Part shown: positions 1 through 8,554 of the stretch, in pieces | Layout: every line of letters starts with the position of its first letter | How positions within the stretch are numbered: position 1 is the stretch's first letter | Assembly (NCBI RefSeq): GCF_029961155.1 | Contig: NZ_JASBRH010000018.1 | Span: 1-64,000, forward strand | Length of the DNA: 64,000 nt | Reading direction: 5' to 3' | Source: Pontibacterium granulatum | Lineage (GTDB): Bacteria > Pseudomonadota > Gammaproteobacteria > Pseudomonadales > Balneatricaceae | Position numbers and translations under genes: made by a program | The notes under the pieces: generated by a model | What the model saw: the letters and a program-made list of their open reading frames with translations, nothing else | Databases searched by the model: none | Told to the model about the DNA's origin: nothing

Positions 1-113
1 GTCGTAAAGGCGACACTGAATTCGAACTGGTTGTACGTCGCAGCTTTGCCGACTACATCTGGCTGTGGATTCAGGATGCCAGCCGCGAGTTTGGTCTGGT
101 TGTAGACGCCTGA
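1..113 (+). CDS. soxG: Sarcosine oxidase gamma subunit, 3' end only
   Basis: Only the last 36 codons lie in the window; the reading frame enters at base 3 and stops with TGA at 111-113. The visible tail contains RRSFADYIWLWIQDA followed by a short hydrophobic end, the usual C-terminus of SoxG, the folate-side subunit of heterotetrameric sarcosine oxidase. That enzyme converts sarcosine to glycine with release of the methyl group to tetrahydrofolate. The next gene is purU about 100 bp downstream, the same order found in pseudomonad glycine betaine gene clusters, which supports the call. The rest of soxBDA is presumably just upstream of the window. Confidence 0.8.
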   Translation, partial: RKGDTEFELVVRRSFADYIWLWIQDASREFGLVVDA

Positions 114-214
114 TCTGAGAAAGCTTTTTTCAGAACCAGTTTTTCAGAACTAGGTTTTCAGGATCAAGGGGCGGCACCGTTGTAGGTGTGGCCCCTATTT
201 TTCGAGAGGTTGCT

Positions 215-1078
215 ATGAAATCGAAGACCAATTGGATCTTTACCGCGAGCTGTCCAAGTACGCTGGGTACCGTCGATGTGGTAACCCGCTACATGGCAGA
301 AGCCGGTAACTACGTTGATGAGATTCACTCGTTCGACGACCGTGAAGCATGCCGCTTCTTTATCCGTATCGAGTTCCGCCCAGAGTCTGAAGACTTCTCT
401 GCCGAGAAGTTTGCAGAAGAGTTCGCGCCACGTGCTGATGAATTCCAGATGGAGTGGGAACTGACTGCTCCGGATCACCGCCCGCGCGTGGCGATTCTGG
501 TGTCCAAATACGATCACTGTCTGAACGACCTATTGTACCGCCACCGTACCGGTCAGCTGGATATCGAAGTACCGGTGATCATCTCCAACCATCCGGACCT
601 GGAGCATCTGGCCGAGTGGCACGGTATCCCGTACTACCACCTGCCGATCACGCCAGATACCAAACCACAGCAGGAAGCGGAAATCGTTAAACTGCTGGAG
701 CAGTACGACATCGAGCTGGTTCTGCTGGCGCGTTACATGCAGGTACTGTCACCGGAACTGTGTGAATACCTGGATGGTAAAGCGATCAACATCCACCACT
801 CTCTGCTGCCGGGTTTCAAGGGCGCACGTCCTTACCACCAGGCATGGGAGAAGGGTGTGAAGATGGTCGGTGCGACCGCGCACTACGTGAACAACGACCT
901 GGATGAAGGCCCGATCATTGCGCAGGGCATCCAGCAGGTTGATCACGCGCACTATCCGGAAGACCTGGTGGCGAAAGGACAGGATATCGAGCGTATCACC
1001 CTGTTCAACGCAGTGCGTTACCACATCAACAAGCGCGTGTTCCTGAACGGACAGCGCACGGTTGTGTTCACGGACTAA
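215..1078 (+). CDS. purU: Formyltetrahydrofolate deformylase PurU
   Basis: A 287-residue protein that hydrolyses 10-formyl-THF to formate and THF. The N-terminal ~85 residues form an ACT-type domain (start MKSKTNWIFTASCPSTLGTVD). The rest is a formyltransferase-like domain with the NIHHSLLPGFKGA motif near residue 192 and the DLDEGPI motif near residue 229, which carry the Asn/His/Asp catalytic set. The ATG at 215 is chosen because GAGAGG lies 7 bases upstream; an in-frame GTG at 188 would add nine unlikely residues. It follows soxG, so its probable job is to recycle folate loaded with C1 units by sarcosine oxidase. A strong hairpin follows the stop codon. Confidence 0.93.
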   Translation: MKSKTNWIFTASCPSTLGTVDVVTRYMAEAGNYVDEIHSFDDREACRFFIRIEFRPESEDFSAEKFAEEFAPRADEFQMEWELTAPDHRPRVAILVSKYDHCLNDLLYRHRTGQLDIEVPVIISNHPDLEHLAEWHGIPYYHLPITPDTKPQQEAEIVKLLEQYDIELVLLARYMQVLSPELCEYLDGKAINIHHSLLPGFKGARPYHQAWEKGVKMVGATAHYVNNDLDEGPIIAQGIQQVDHAHYPEDLVAKGQDIERITLFNAVRYHINKRVFLNGQRTVVFTD

Positions 1079-1097
1079 GATTCCGACTCAGTGATAA

Positions 1098-1128
1098 GGG
1101 CCTGTTAAGACAACAGGCCCTGATTTGA
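1098..1128 (+). terminator. Hairpin terminator after purU
   Basis: A perfect 9-bp stem, GGGCCTGTT/AACAGGCCC, with a 5-nt loop begins 20 bp after the purU stop. The following run (TGATTTGACCTT) is only moderately T-rich, so termination may be partial. It marks the likely end of the sox-purU transcript. Confidence 0.6.
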
Positions 1129-1519
1129 CCTTGTTTGCGTTCTGATAAGCGCGACCCTTTGAGGCTGGCCAACTGTACTTGTCTCGTTCGTACAGTATCC
1201 CCCCAAACTCGGGCCAGCCTCGCTCTTTTCTTTCGCTTGATCGGTATCGGCGACAGCGTTACTGGCTAGCCTTTTCGGTATTGCCTCTCCAGATACAGCT
1301 TGAGCCAAGTCTAGATACCGTACCTTACTTTGCCTCATTCGTATCCGGGAGTGCTTTCTGCAGGGCTCTGAGTGCTCGAGCTTAGCGCTTTCCGGCGCTG
1401 GGCACGCGATGATGTCCTTGGCGACAAATATGGCTGTGCCACGACACCGAAGAACTAAACTTATAGGTGATGCCGTTTCTCTTCGTTGGTAAACCAACGG
1501 TAACCAGAGGAGTGATTCA
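1129..1519. other. Gene-free interval between purU and the AhpD-like gene
   Basis: About 390 bp without a convincing coding frame. I see no repeat or strong palindrome here. The last 30 bases hold the promoter-proximal leader and ribosome binding site (CAGAGGAGTG) of the next gene. Confidence 0.5.
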
Positions 1520-1918
1520 ATGAACACCTTCTATAAGATCGCTTCACTCGCCGTCATCTCGGCCTTTTCTTTATGCGTTTCCGCAGCTGAACCACCAGGT
1601 TTTTACAAGAATACCTATCCGGAGCATGCACTGAGTTCCAAATTGCAGGCGGACGGTGTGCTGATGGGTAAAGATGCTGCTTTACCTGCGAAGACACGGG
1701 AATTGATTGCATTGGGCGTTGCGGCGCAGATCCCGTGCCGTTATTGCGTTTATGCACATACACAATTCGCCCGGGCGGCGGGCGCGACTGATGCCGAAAT
1801 TCGTGAAGCTGTAGCTGTTGCCGGTCATGTAAGGGACTGGAGTACGGTGTTGAATGGCATGGGGTATGACTTTGAGGCATTTAAAGCGGAGTTGGATGCC
1901 ATGATGAAATCCGAGTGA
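1520..1918 (+). CDS. Exported AhpD/carboxymuconolactone decarboxylase-family protein
   Basis: A 132-residue protein with an obvious signal peptide (about residues 1-22, hydrophobic core followed by SAAEPPG), so it is probably periplasmic. The mature part carries the AhpD-type signature CRYCVYAH with Cys73, Cys76 and His80, then an EAVAVAGHVRDWS helix. In cytoplasmic AhpD relatives this CxxC motif does peroxidase or disulfide chemistry. An exported single-domain version is less common and its substrate is unknown. GAGGAG lies 8 bases before the ATG. It stands alone between the purU terminator and a REP cluster. Family assignment is good; the function is not known. Confidence 0.75.
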   Translation: MNTFYKIASLAVISAFSLCVSAAEPPGFYKNTYPEHALSSKLQADGVLMGKDAALPAKTRELIALGVAAQIPCRYCVYAHTQFARAAGATDAEIREAVAVAGHVRDWSTVLNGMGYDFEAFKAELDAMMKSE

Positions 1919-1931
1919 TAGTACTTGGTTG

Positions 1932-2193
1932 TGTAGCAGCGCTCTCTGAGCGCGACCACATCGTGTGAATTAACTGCCAAAGTGTCGCGAACAGAGTTCG
2001 CTGCTACAAAAGGTTGGGCGCTTTCGTAGCAGCCCGCTCCGAGGGCGGCATCTTGGTAGTTCTGACATACCTCTTTGTCGCGGTCGAAGCCCGCTGCTAC
2101 AAACTCGTGCCATTCCCGTAGCAGCGAACTCCGTTCGCGACATCATCGCATGACGCAACCGTCGATATGCCGCCCTCGGCGCGGGCGGCTACA
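1932..2193. repeat. Three tandem REP-type palindromic elements (93-bp period)
   Basis: Three elements of about 77 bp lie at 1932-2008, 2025-2101 and 2118-2193, separated by 16-17 bp. Each starts with GTAGCAGC, forms a small hairpin such as GCGAAC-TCC-GTTCGC, and ends with the inverted unit GCTGCTAC. The GTAG head followed by an imperfect palindrome is the hallmark of REP sequences mobilised by RAYT (TnpA-REP) proteins. No RAYT gene is in the window. The same family recurs at 11138-11317. Confidence 0.75.
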
Positions 2194-2298
2194 AGGCACT
2201 TCCCTACCTCCCAGCGTCGTAAATCACAAATGCGACGCCCTGATTTTTCCTCAAAATTCCGCTGCAGGCCGCAATATACGGTTGATGACCCTTTGGTT

Positions 2299-2335
2299 GG
2301 TCGGTTTTAGTAATCAGCGAGTCGTTTCCAGCCCC
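2299..2335 (+). promoter_or_regulatory. Degenerate TGTCG-type half sites upstream of the dgc operon
   Basis: Two loosely matching half sites (GTCGGTTTTAGTAA and GTCGTTTCCAGCC) have their GTCG cores exactly 21 bp apart (2300 and 2321). They resemble the TGTCGYTNNNRGTYA box seen at four other promoters here. AraC-family activators often bind half sites about two helical turns apart, so this could be the activator site of the dgc operon. The match is weak. Confidence 0.35.
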
Positions 2336-2474
2336 TTACCGTTTTTTCCGAAAAATTACACTGAATGAAGTTTGGAAAGTTAGCCATCTTTCCCGCTTTC
2401 TTGCCCATCTGCCGTTAGAGGGCGAGAAGCACATCCGGTTTAAGTCAGTTAGGTATAGAAAAAGGATAACAACA

Positions 2475-3452
2475 ATGAACGCAGCCGATCTGCACAATGA
2501 TTCCATCGTTATCGATGGCCTGATCTGCGCGAAGTGGAATCGCGAACTGTTTGAAGACATGAGCAAGGGCGGGCTGACCGCAGCGAACTGCACTGTGTCC
2601 TTCTGGGAAAACTTCGAAGGTACGGTTAAGAACATTGTAGAGATGAACCAACTGATCGAAGCGAACAGCGATCTGCTGATGAAAGTACGCACCACCCGTG
2701 ACATCTACCGCGCGAAAGAAGCGGGTGTGACCGGTGTGATGATGGGCTTCCAGAATGCGCATGCGTACGAAGATCAGATCGGCAACGTACAGATCTTTAA
2801 AGACCTGGGCGTGGGTATCACTCAGATGTGTTACAACACCCAGAACCTGGTGGGTACTGGCTGCTACGAGCGCGACGGTGGTTTGTCTGGTTTCGGTCAC
2901 GAGATCGTAGCTGAGATGAACCGCGTTGGTGTTTTGTGTGACCTGTCTCACGTTGGTCCTAACACTGCGAAAGAAGTTATCGACGCATCCAACAAGCCAG
3001 TGGCGTACTCCCACTGTCTGCCTGCTGGCCTGAAAGAACACCCACGTAACCGTACTGACGAAGAACTGAAGTACATCGCTGATAACGGCGGTTTCGTCGG
3101 TGTGACCATGTTTACTCCGTTCCTGCGTGCAGGTGTGAACGCGACCGTAGAAGACTACGTGGAAGCGATTCAGTACATCTACAACATCGTGGGTGAAGAC
3201 GCGATCGGTATCGGTACCGACTTTACTCAGGGGCACGGCCAGGACTTCTTCGAATACCTGACTCACGACAAGGGCTACGCCCGTCGTCTGACTCGCTTCG
3301 GCGAAATTATCAACCCTAAAGGCATCCGTACAGTTGGTGAGTTCCCGAACCTGACTGAAGCGCTGCTGAAAGCTGGTTTCTCTGAAACTCAGGTTCGCAA
3401 GATCATGGGTGAAAACTGGGTGAACCTGCTGAAAGAGGTTTGGGGCGAGTAA
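2475..3452 (+). CDS. M19 membrane-dipeptidase-like protein of the dgc operon (PA5396 family)
   Basis: A 325-residue protein of the renal/membrane dipeptidase (M19) amidohydrolase family. Likely metal ligands are visible: the His-x-Asp pair near the N-terminus (LHND, His7/Asp9), DLSHVG near residue 159, SHC near residue 179 and GIGTDF near residue 248. The length is normal. Orthologues (PA5396) precede dgcA in pseudomonads, so it is tied to dimethylglycine metabolism by context, but its substrate is not established. It is the first gene of the operon, with AAAGGA 9 bases before ATG. An inverted repeat, CCCCGT..ACGGGG, follows the stop. Confidence 0.85.
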   Translation: MNAADLHNDSIVIDGLICAKWNRELFEDMSKGGLTAANCTVSFWENFEGTVKNIVEMNQLIEANSDLLMKVRTTRDIYRAKEAGVTGVMMGFQNAHAYEDQIGNVQIFKDLGVGITQMCYNTQNLVGTGCYERDGGLSGFGHEIVAEMNRVGVLCDLSHVGPNTAKEVIDASNKPVAYSHCLPAGLKEHPRNRTDEELKYIADNGGFVGVTMFTPFLRAGVNATVEDYVEAIQYIYNIVGEDAIGIGTDFTQGHGQDFFEYLTHDKGYARRLTRFGEIINPKGIRTVGEFPNLTEALLKAGFSETQVRKIMGENWVNLLKEVWGE

Positions 3453-3459
3453 TTAAGCA

Positions 3460-3486
3460 GCCCCGTTACAGAGTATGTGACGGGGC
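3460..3486 (+). other. Intercistronic hairpin after the dipeptidase gene
   Basis: GCCCCGTTAC pairs with GTGACGGGGC around a 6-7 nt loop. There is no T run after it, so it is more likely an mRNA-stability or attenuation hairpin than a full terminator. Confidence 0.45.
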
Positions 3487-3613
3487 ATAGGTTGCCGGGT
3501 GATTGGGCTCCCCGTCGACTTTTGCCCCGTCGCTCCTTATCCGCGTAATCAGGTCTCACATCGAATCAAAACCGATTACGCCCGACAACAGAATTGAATT
3601 TGAGGTTTTAAAA

Positions 3614-4144
3614 ATGGGTGTACACGCTCCAGAAATGCCAATCAACGTAGATGACGAAACCGGCGTATGGACTACCGACGCACTGCCAATGTTGTACGTT
3701 CCACGTCACTTCTTCGTGAACAACCACATGGCGATCGAAGACGAGATCGGCGCCGAGAAGTACGCTGAGATCCTGTACAAGGCCGGTTACAAATCTGCGC
3801 ACTACTGGTGTGAAAAGGAAGCAGCTGAGCACGGCATCAGCGGCGCAGACGTCTGGGAGCACTACATGAAGCGTTTGTCCCAGCGTGGCTGGGGCTTCTT
3901 CATCACTGAAGAGCTGGATCTGGAAAAAGGTACTGCAAAAGTACGTCTGGAAAACTCTGCGTTCGTTTACCAGTACGGCCAGGTAAACCGCAAAGTGGAT
4001 TACATGTTCACTGGCTGGTTTGCAGGTGCAATGGACCAGATCGCAGAAAGCCTGGGTTACGACGTTCGCACTAAAGCGGAACAGACCCAGTGTGCAGCTG
4101 AAGAAGGCTGCGACGTAGGTTACTTCGAAGTAACCCCACTGTAA
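3614..4144 (+). CDS. Conserved dgc-operon protein (PA5397-like, possible V4R/ligand-binding fold)
   Basis: A 176-residue cytoplasmic protein without signal peptide or membrane segment. It lies between the dipeptidase gene and dgcA exactly as PA5397 does in Pseudomonas aeruginosa. The central part (YVPRHFFVNNHMAIEDEIG, then a Trp/Cys-containing helical stretch and a GWGFF strand) resembles small 4-vinyl-reductase (V4R) domains. The C-terminus has two cysteines (TQCAAEEGC). The ATG at 3614 is preferred over an upstream in-frame start at 3503, because TGAGG lies 8 bases before it and similarity begins here. Function is unknown; context suggests a role in dimethylglycine breakdown. Confidence 0.7.
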   Translation: MGVHAPEMPINVDDETGVWTTDALPMLYVPRHFFVNNHMAIEDEIGAEKYAEILYKAGYKSAHYWCEKEAAEHGISGADVWEHYMKRLSQRGWGFFITEELDLEKGTAKVRLENSAFVYQYGQVNRKVDYMFTGWFAGAMDQIAESLGYDVRTKAEQTQCAAEEGCDVGYFEVTPL

Positions 4145-4249
4145 GACGCAAACGACAAGAGCAAAGCAGGTCTTCGGGCCTGCAAAATAAAAACAAAATC
4201 TGGCACTAGGAGTCGAATTACAGCGTAGCGAACGAAGGCCTAGCGAGGC

Positions 4250-4307
4250 ATAAATTTTCGGGGAAGCGGAGTTTACTGTAGTAAATGAGCATTTCACGAA
4301 AATTTAT
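4250..4307. repeat. Nested palindrome between PA5397-like gene and dgcA
   Basis: Outer arms ATAAATTTTCG/CGAAAATTTAT (11 bp) enclose an inner stem TTTACT-gt-AGTAAA. The inner text (GCGGAGTTTACT and AGTAAATGAGC) is the reverse of a GCTCA...CTCCGC palindrome that also occurs at 6463-6551. The element probably forms a stable hairpin in the dgc transcript. Confidence 0.6.
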
Positions 4308-4381
4308 AACACTGCCAGGGCGAGTGCAGTAGCTGTAAACGGCTCCAGCCAAATAAAGAAAATATAAGGTGGGGTCCGATT

Positions 4382-6445
4382 ATGTCCCAGTTTGATGTGC
4401 TGTTTGAGCCGCTCAAGATTAACAAGCTGACCATCCGTAACCGTATTGTCAGCACCGCTCACGCCGAGGTTTACGCGACCGACGGCGGTATGACCACTGA
4501 TCGCTATGTGAAGTACTACGAAGAAAAGGCCAAGGGTGGTTGTGGCCTGTGTATCTGTGGCGGTTCCAGTGTGGTTTCCATCGACAGTCCGCAAAGCTGG
4601 TGGAGTTCTGTAAACCTCTCCACTGATCGGATTATCCCTCACTTCCAGAATCTGGCCGACGCTGTACACAAACACGGCGGCAAGATCATGATCCAGATTA
4701 CCCACATGGGCCGTCGTTCCCGTTGGGACGGTGAAAACTGGCCGAACCTGATGTCTCCATCCGGTATCCGTGAGCCGGTTCACCGCGCAACCTGTAAGAC
4801 CATCGAAGAGGAAGAGATCTGGCGCGTAATCGGCGACTTCGCTCAGGCGGCTCGTCGTGCGAAAGAGGGTGGCCTGGACGGTGTTGAGCTGTCTGCAGTA
4901 CACCAGCACATGATCGACCAGTTCTGGTCTCCACGTGTAAACAAACGTACCGACAAATGGGGCGGTACCTTCGAAAACCGTATGCGTTTCGGTATGGAAG
5001 TGCTGAAAGCAGTTCGCGAAGAAGTGGGTCCTGATTTTGTCGTTGGTCTGCGTATCACCGGTGACGAGTTCCACCCGGACGGTCTGAACCACGACGATAT
5101 GAAAGAGATTGCTGCGTACTACAACGCTACCGGTCAGATTGATTACTTCGGCGTTGTAGGTTCCGGTTGTGACACCCACAACACGCTGGCGAACGTAATC
5201 CCGAACATGAGCTACCCACCAGAGCCGTTCCTGCACCTGGCAGCCGGCATCAAGGAAGTGGTAGACGTGCCAGTTATTCACGCACAGAACATCAAAGACC
5301 CTAACCAGGCGAAACGTATCATCGAAGCCGGTTACGTGGACTTCGTCGGTATGACCCGTGCGCACATCGCTGACCCGCACCTGATCGCGAAGATCAAGAT
5401 GGATCAGGTTGATCAGATCCGTCAGTGTGTCGGTGCGAACTACTGTATCGACCGTCAGTACCAGGGGTTGGATGTTCTGTGTATCCAGAATGCGGCGACC
5501 TCCCGTGAGTACATGGGTCTGCCACACATCATCGAAAAGACCGACGGCCCAATCCGTAAAGTGGTTGTTGTCGGCGGTGGCCCTGGTGGTTTGGAAGCAG
5601 CACGCGTTGCAGCTGAGCGTGGCCACAACGTAACCCTGATCGAAAAAGGTGAAGAGCTGGGTGGTCAGATCACGCTGGCATCTAAAGCGCCGCAGCGTGA
5701 CCAGATTGCAGGTGTGACCCGTTGGCTGGTCATGGAGCTGGAACGTCTGGGTGTAGATATCCGTTTAGGCACTGCAGCCGACGTTGATCTGGTTCGCGAA
5801 CTGAAACCAGACGTATGTGTACTGGCAACCGGTGGTCGTCCATACATCGATCAGAACCCAGAGTGGGGCGCAGAAGAAGGTCTGGTTATCTCCAGTTGGG
5901 ATATCCTGAGCGGTAAAGTGGAGCCAGGTAAGAACATCCTGATCTACGACACCATCTGTGAGTTCTCCGGTATGTCTGCGGCCGACTACGCAGCATCCAA
6001 AGGTTCCCTGGTAGAGCTGGTAACCGACGACATCAAACCGGGTGTAGGTATCGGTGGTACTACATTCCCAACTTACTACCGCTCTCTGTACGAGAAAGAG
6101 GTGATCATGACCTCTGACTTCCTGTTGGAGAAGGTATACCGCGAAGGCGACAACCTGGTAGCTGTACTGGAGAACGAGTACACCGGCCAGAAAGAGGAGC
6201 GCGTGGTAGATCAGGTAGTCGTTGAGAACGGTACCCGTCCAAACGAAGAGCTGTACTACGCACTGAAAGAGGAATCCCGCAATAAGGGTCAGATCGACAA
6301 TGAAGCGTTGTTCGACATCAAACCGCAGCCTGTACTCTCCGAGTCTGGCGACGGCATGATCCTGTGGCGTCTGGGTGACTGTGTATCCCAGCGTAACGTG
6401 CATGCGGCGATGTACGACGCACTGCGTCTCTGCAAAGACCTCTAA
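4382..6445 (+). CDS. dgcA: Dimethylglycine demethylase, FMN/FAD subunit DgcA
   Basis: A 687-residue protein of the trimethylamine dehydrogenase / old-yellow-enzyme type. With DgcB it oxidatively demethylates dimethylglycine to sarcosine plus formaldehyde. Residues 1-345 form the FMN barrel (FEPLKINKLTIRNRIVSTAH start; ITHMGRRSRWDG). The Fe-S region has Cys349, Cys355 and Cys367 (CVGANYC...C), then comes a Rossmann FAD domain with VVVGGGPGGLEAA near residue 394. The Fe-S motif has Ala where TMADH-type enzymes have their second cysteine, as does the paralogue at 17732. Neighbours dgcB-etfA-etfB complete the electron path. A purine-rich AAGGTGGGG precedes ATG. Palindromes flank the gene on both sides. 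Confidence 0.93.
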   Translation: MSQFDVLFEPLKINKLTIRNRIVSTAHAEVYATDGGMTTDRYVKYYEEKAKGGCGLCICGGSSVVSIDSPQSWWSSVNLSTDRIIPHFQNLADAVHKHGGKIMIQITHMGRRSRWDGENWPNLMSPSGIREPVHRATCKTIEEEEIWRVIGDFAQAARRAKEGGLDGVELSAVHQHMIDQFWSPRVNKRTDKWGGTFENRMRFGMEVLKAVREEVGPDFVVGLRITGDEFHPDGLNHDDMKEIAAYYNATGQIDYFGVVGSGCDTHNTLANVIPNMSYPPEPFLHLAAGIKEVVDVPVIHAQNIKDPNQAKRIIEAGYVDFVGMTRAHIADPHLIAKIKMDQVDQIRQCVGANYCIDRQYQGLDVLCIQNAATSREYMGLPHIIEKTDGPIRKVVVVGGGPGGLEAARVAAERGHNVTLIEKGEELGGQITLASKAPQRDQIAGVTRWLVMELERLGVDIRLGTAADVDLVRELKPDVCVLATGGRPYIDQNPEWGAEEGLVISSWDILSGKVEPGKNILIYDTICEFSGMSAADYAASKGSLVELVTDDIKPGVGIGGTTFPTYYRSLYEKEVIMTSDFLLEKVYREGDNLVAVLENEYTGQKEERVVDQVVVENGTRPNEELYYALKEESRNKGQIDNEALFDIKPQPVLSESGDGMILWRLGDCVSQRNVHAAMYDALRLCKDL

Positions 6446-6462
6446 GTTGGGCCTACTGCGCT

Positions 6463-6551
6463 CGATATAGCAGCGTTAAAAGTCGGTTCGCGGTGCTCAC
6501 GTATTTTATATACGCTCCGCGCCGCTCACCGACTTTCGCCTTGCTCTATCG
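6463..6551. repeat. Large nested palindrome between dgcA and dgcB
   Basis: An ~89-bp hairpin in three tiers: outer CGATATAGCA/TGCTCTATCG, middle AAAGTCGGT/ACCGACTTT, inner GCTCACGTAT with ATACGCTCCGC. It shares the GCTCA...CTCCGC design with the element at 4250-4307. It fills most of the 183-bp dgcA-dgcB gap, with no T run, so it probably tunes mRNA stability or read-through. Confidence 0.65.
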
Positions 6552-6628
6552 CCGTTCGTAACGTCCCAATTAGCTGAAAATAACAGGGCAGGTCCACTGC
6601 CCGTACACCAGTTCTGTGAGGGTGAAAA

Positions 6629-8554
6629 ATGGTTCTCGACTGGTTACCTTCTGTTTTGATCGCCGTCGCACTGTCTCTGGCAGTGATCGGTGCTGTACGC
6701 CGCGTTAGCCTGTGGCGTGCGGGTCAACCTGACAAGGTTGATCTGATCGCCGGTCTGATGGCAATGCCAAAGCGCTACCTGCACGATCTGCACGATGTAG
6801 TTGAGCGCGACAAGTACATGTCCAAAACCCACGCCGCAACCGGTGGTGGTTTTGTTCTCTCCGTAGTGTTGATTCTGGCGGTACACCTGTTCGGTGTAGA
6901 TAACCAGATTCTGGCTTGGGCGCTGTTGGCGGCGTTGGTGCTGATGTTTGTGGGGGCACTGTTTGTGTTCAAGCGCCGCATGGATCCACCAAGCCGTATC
7001 TCCAAAGGCCCTTGGATGCGTCTGCCGAAAAGTCTGCTGGCGTTCTCCTCTGCGTTTATCATCCTGACCCTGCCTGTGGCTGGCATCCTGCCGGAAGGCA
7101 CTGGCGGTTGGGTACTGACGATTATCCTGAGCGTAGTGATAGCAATGGGTCTGGCCGAGATGATGTTCGGTATGACCTGGGGTGGTCCGATGAAGCACGC
7201 CTTTGCGGGTGCGCTGCACCTGGCGTTCCACCGTCGTCAGGAACGTTTTGGCGGTGGTCGTTCCACCGGCCTGAAACCGGTTGATCTGACTGCGAACGAT
7301 GGCAAGCCAGAAATTCTGGGTGTATCCAAGCCAAAAGACTTCAAATGGAACCAGTTGCTGGGCTTTGATGCCTGCGTACAGTGTGGTCGTTGTGAAGCGA
7401 TGTGTCCGGCGTTTGCTGCGGGTCAGCCGCTGAACCCGAAAAAGCTGATCCAGGATATGGTGGTCGGTCTGGCCGGCGGTACTGATGCCAAGTACGCCGG
7501 TAGCCCATACCCGGGTAAGGAAGTGGGCTACGCTAAAGGTGGTCCCGATCAGATCATCACCCAGGGTCTGGTTGATCCTGAAACCCTGTGGTCCTGTACA
7601 ACGTGCCGTGCCTGTGTGGAAGAGTGCCCGATGATGATCGAGCACGTGGATGCGATCGTTGATATGCGCCGCTTCCTGACCATGGAGAAGGGCAGCACCC
7701 CGAACAAGGGTGCTGAAGTGCTGGATAACATCATCGCGACCGATAACCCGAACGGTTATGCTCCGGCGAACCGTGCCAACTGGGCAGCGGACCAGAACCT
7801 GCCGCTGATGCGCGATGTGAAGAAAGCGGATGTGCTGTTCTGGGTATCTGACGGTGCGTTCGACATGCGTAGTCAGCGTATCCTGCGCTCCTTCGTGAAA
7901 CTGATGAAAGCAGCACATGTCGATGTTGCGATCCTGGGTGACGAAGAGCTGGATAGCGGTGATGTGGCGCGCCGTTTGGGTGACGATGCCGCGTTCCAGA
8001 GCCTGGCGAAGCGTAACCTGGAGATTCTGTCCCAGTACGAGTTTAAAACCATCGTGACCACCGACCCGCACGCATACCACTGCCTGCGTAACGAGTACGG
8101 TGACTTCGGTAGCGACGCGCTGGACGGTGTCGAAGTACTGCACCACACCACCTACCTGAACCGTCTGGTACAGGCCGGTAGCCTGAACCTGGAGCCGTTC
8201 AAAGGTGGCACAGTCACCTATCACGACCCATGTTACCTGGGCCGTTACAACGGCGAATACGAAGCACCACGTGAGCTGCTGCGCTCCCTGGGCATCGAGA
8301 TCGCCGAGATGGAACGTTCCGGTTTCCGCTCCCGCTGCTGTGGCGGTGGTGGTGGCGCACCAATCACCGATATTCCGGGTGAACGTCGTATCGCTGACAT
8401 GCGTATGGAAGACGTGAACACCACGGGTGCCGAGCTGGTAGCGGTAGGCTGTCAGCAGTGTACTGCGATGCTGGAAGGTGTGGTTGAGCCGCGTCCGGAA
8501 GTGAAAGACATTGCCGAGATTCTGGCTGATCAGCTGATCGAGGAGGTGCACTGA
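6629..8554 (+). CDS. dgcB: Dimethylglycine demethylase, membrane Fe-S subunit DgcB
   Basis: A 641-residue membrane protein. About four or five hydrophobic segments lie in the first ~190 residues. Two [4Fe-4S] ferredoxin motifs follow, CVQCGRCEAMCP from Cys249 and CTTCRACVEECP from Cys323, then two CCG domains (HDPCYLG...CCGGGGG and GCQQC near the end). This is the heterodisulfide-reductase-like layout of proteins that pass electrons to the quinone pool. It takes electrons from DgcA and/or the EtfAB flavoprotein next door during dimethylglycine oxidation. GAGGG precedes the ATG. The stop overlaps the etfA start (TGATG), which implies translational coupling. Confidence 0.92.
   Translation: MVLDWLPSVLIAVALSLAVIGAVRRVSLWRAGQPDKVDLIAGLMAMPKRYLHDLHDVVERDKYMSKTHAATGGGFVLSVVLILAVHLFGVDNQILAWALLAALVLMFVGALFVFKRRMDPPSRISKGPWMRLPKSLLAFSSAFIILTLPVAGILPEGTGGWVLTIILSVVIAMGLAEMMFGMTWGGPMKHAFAGALHLAFHRRQERFGGGRSTGLKPVDLTANDGKPEILGVSKPKDFKWNQLLGFDACVQCGRCEAMCPAFAAGQPLNPKKLIQDMVVGLAGGTDAKYAGSPYPGKEVGYAKGGPDQIITQGLVDPETLWSCTTCRACVEECPMMIEHVDAIVDMRRFLTMEKGSTPNKGAEVLDNIIATDNPNGYAPANRANWAADQNLPLMRDVKKADVLFWVSDGAFDMRSQRILRSFVKLMKAAHVDVAILGDEELDSGDVARRLGDDAAFQSLAKRNLEILSQYEFKTIVTTDPHAYHCLRNEYGDFGSDALDGVEVLHHTTYLNRLVQAGSLNLEPFKGGTVTYHDPCYLGRYNGEYEAPRELLRSLGIEIAEMERSGFRSRCCGGGGGAPITDIPGERRIADMRMEDVNTTGAELVAVGCQQCTAMLEGVVEPRPEVKDIAEILADQLIEEVH

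Noticed and set aside
1932-2193. CRISPR array (regular 93-bp spacing of repeats)
   Set aside because: The units are palindromic 77-bp REP pairs with 16-17-bp gaps and diverged sequence, not short identical repeats with unique spacers. No cas genes are present.
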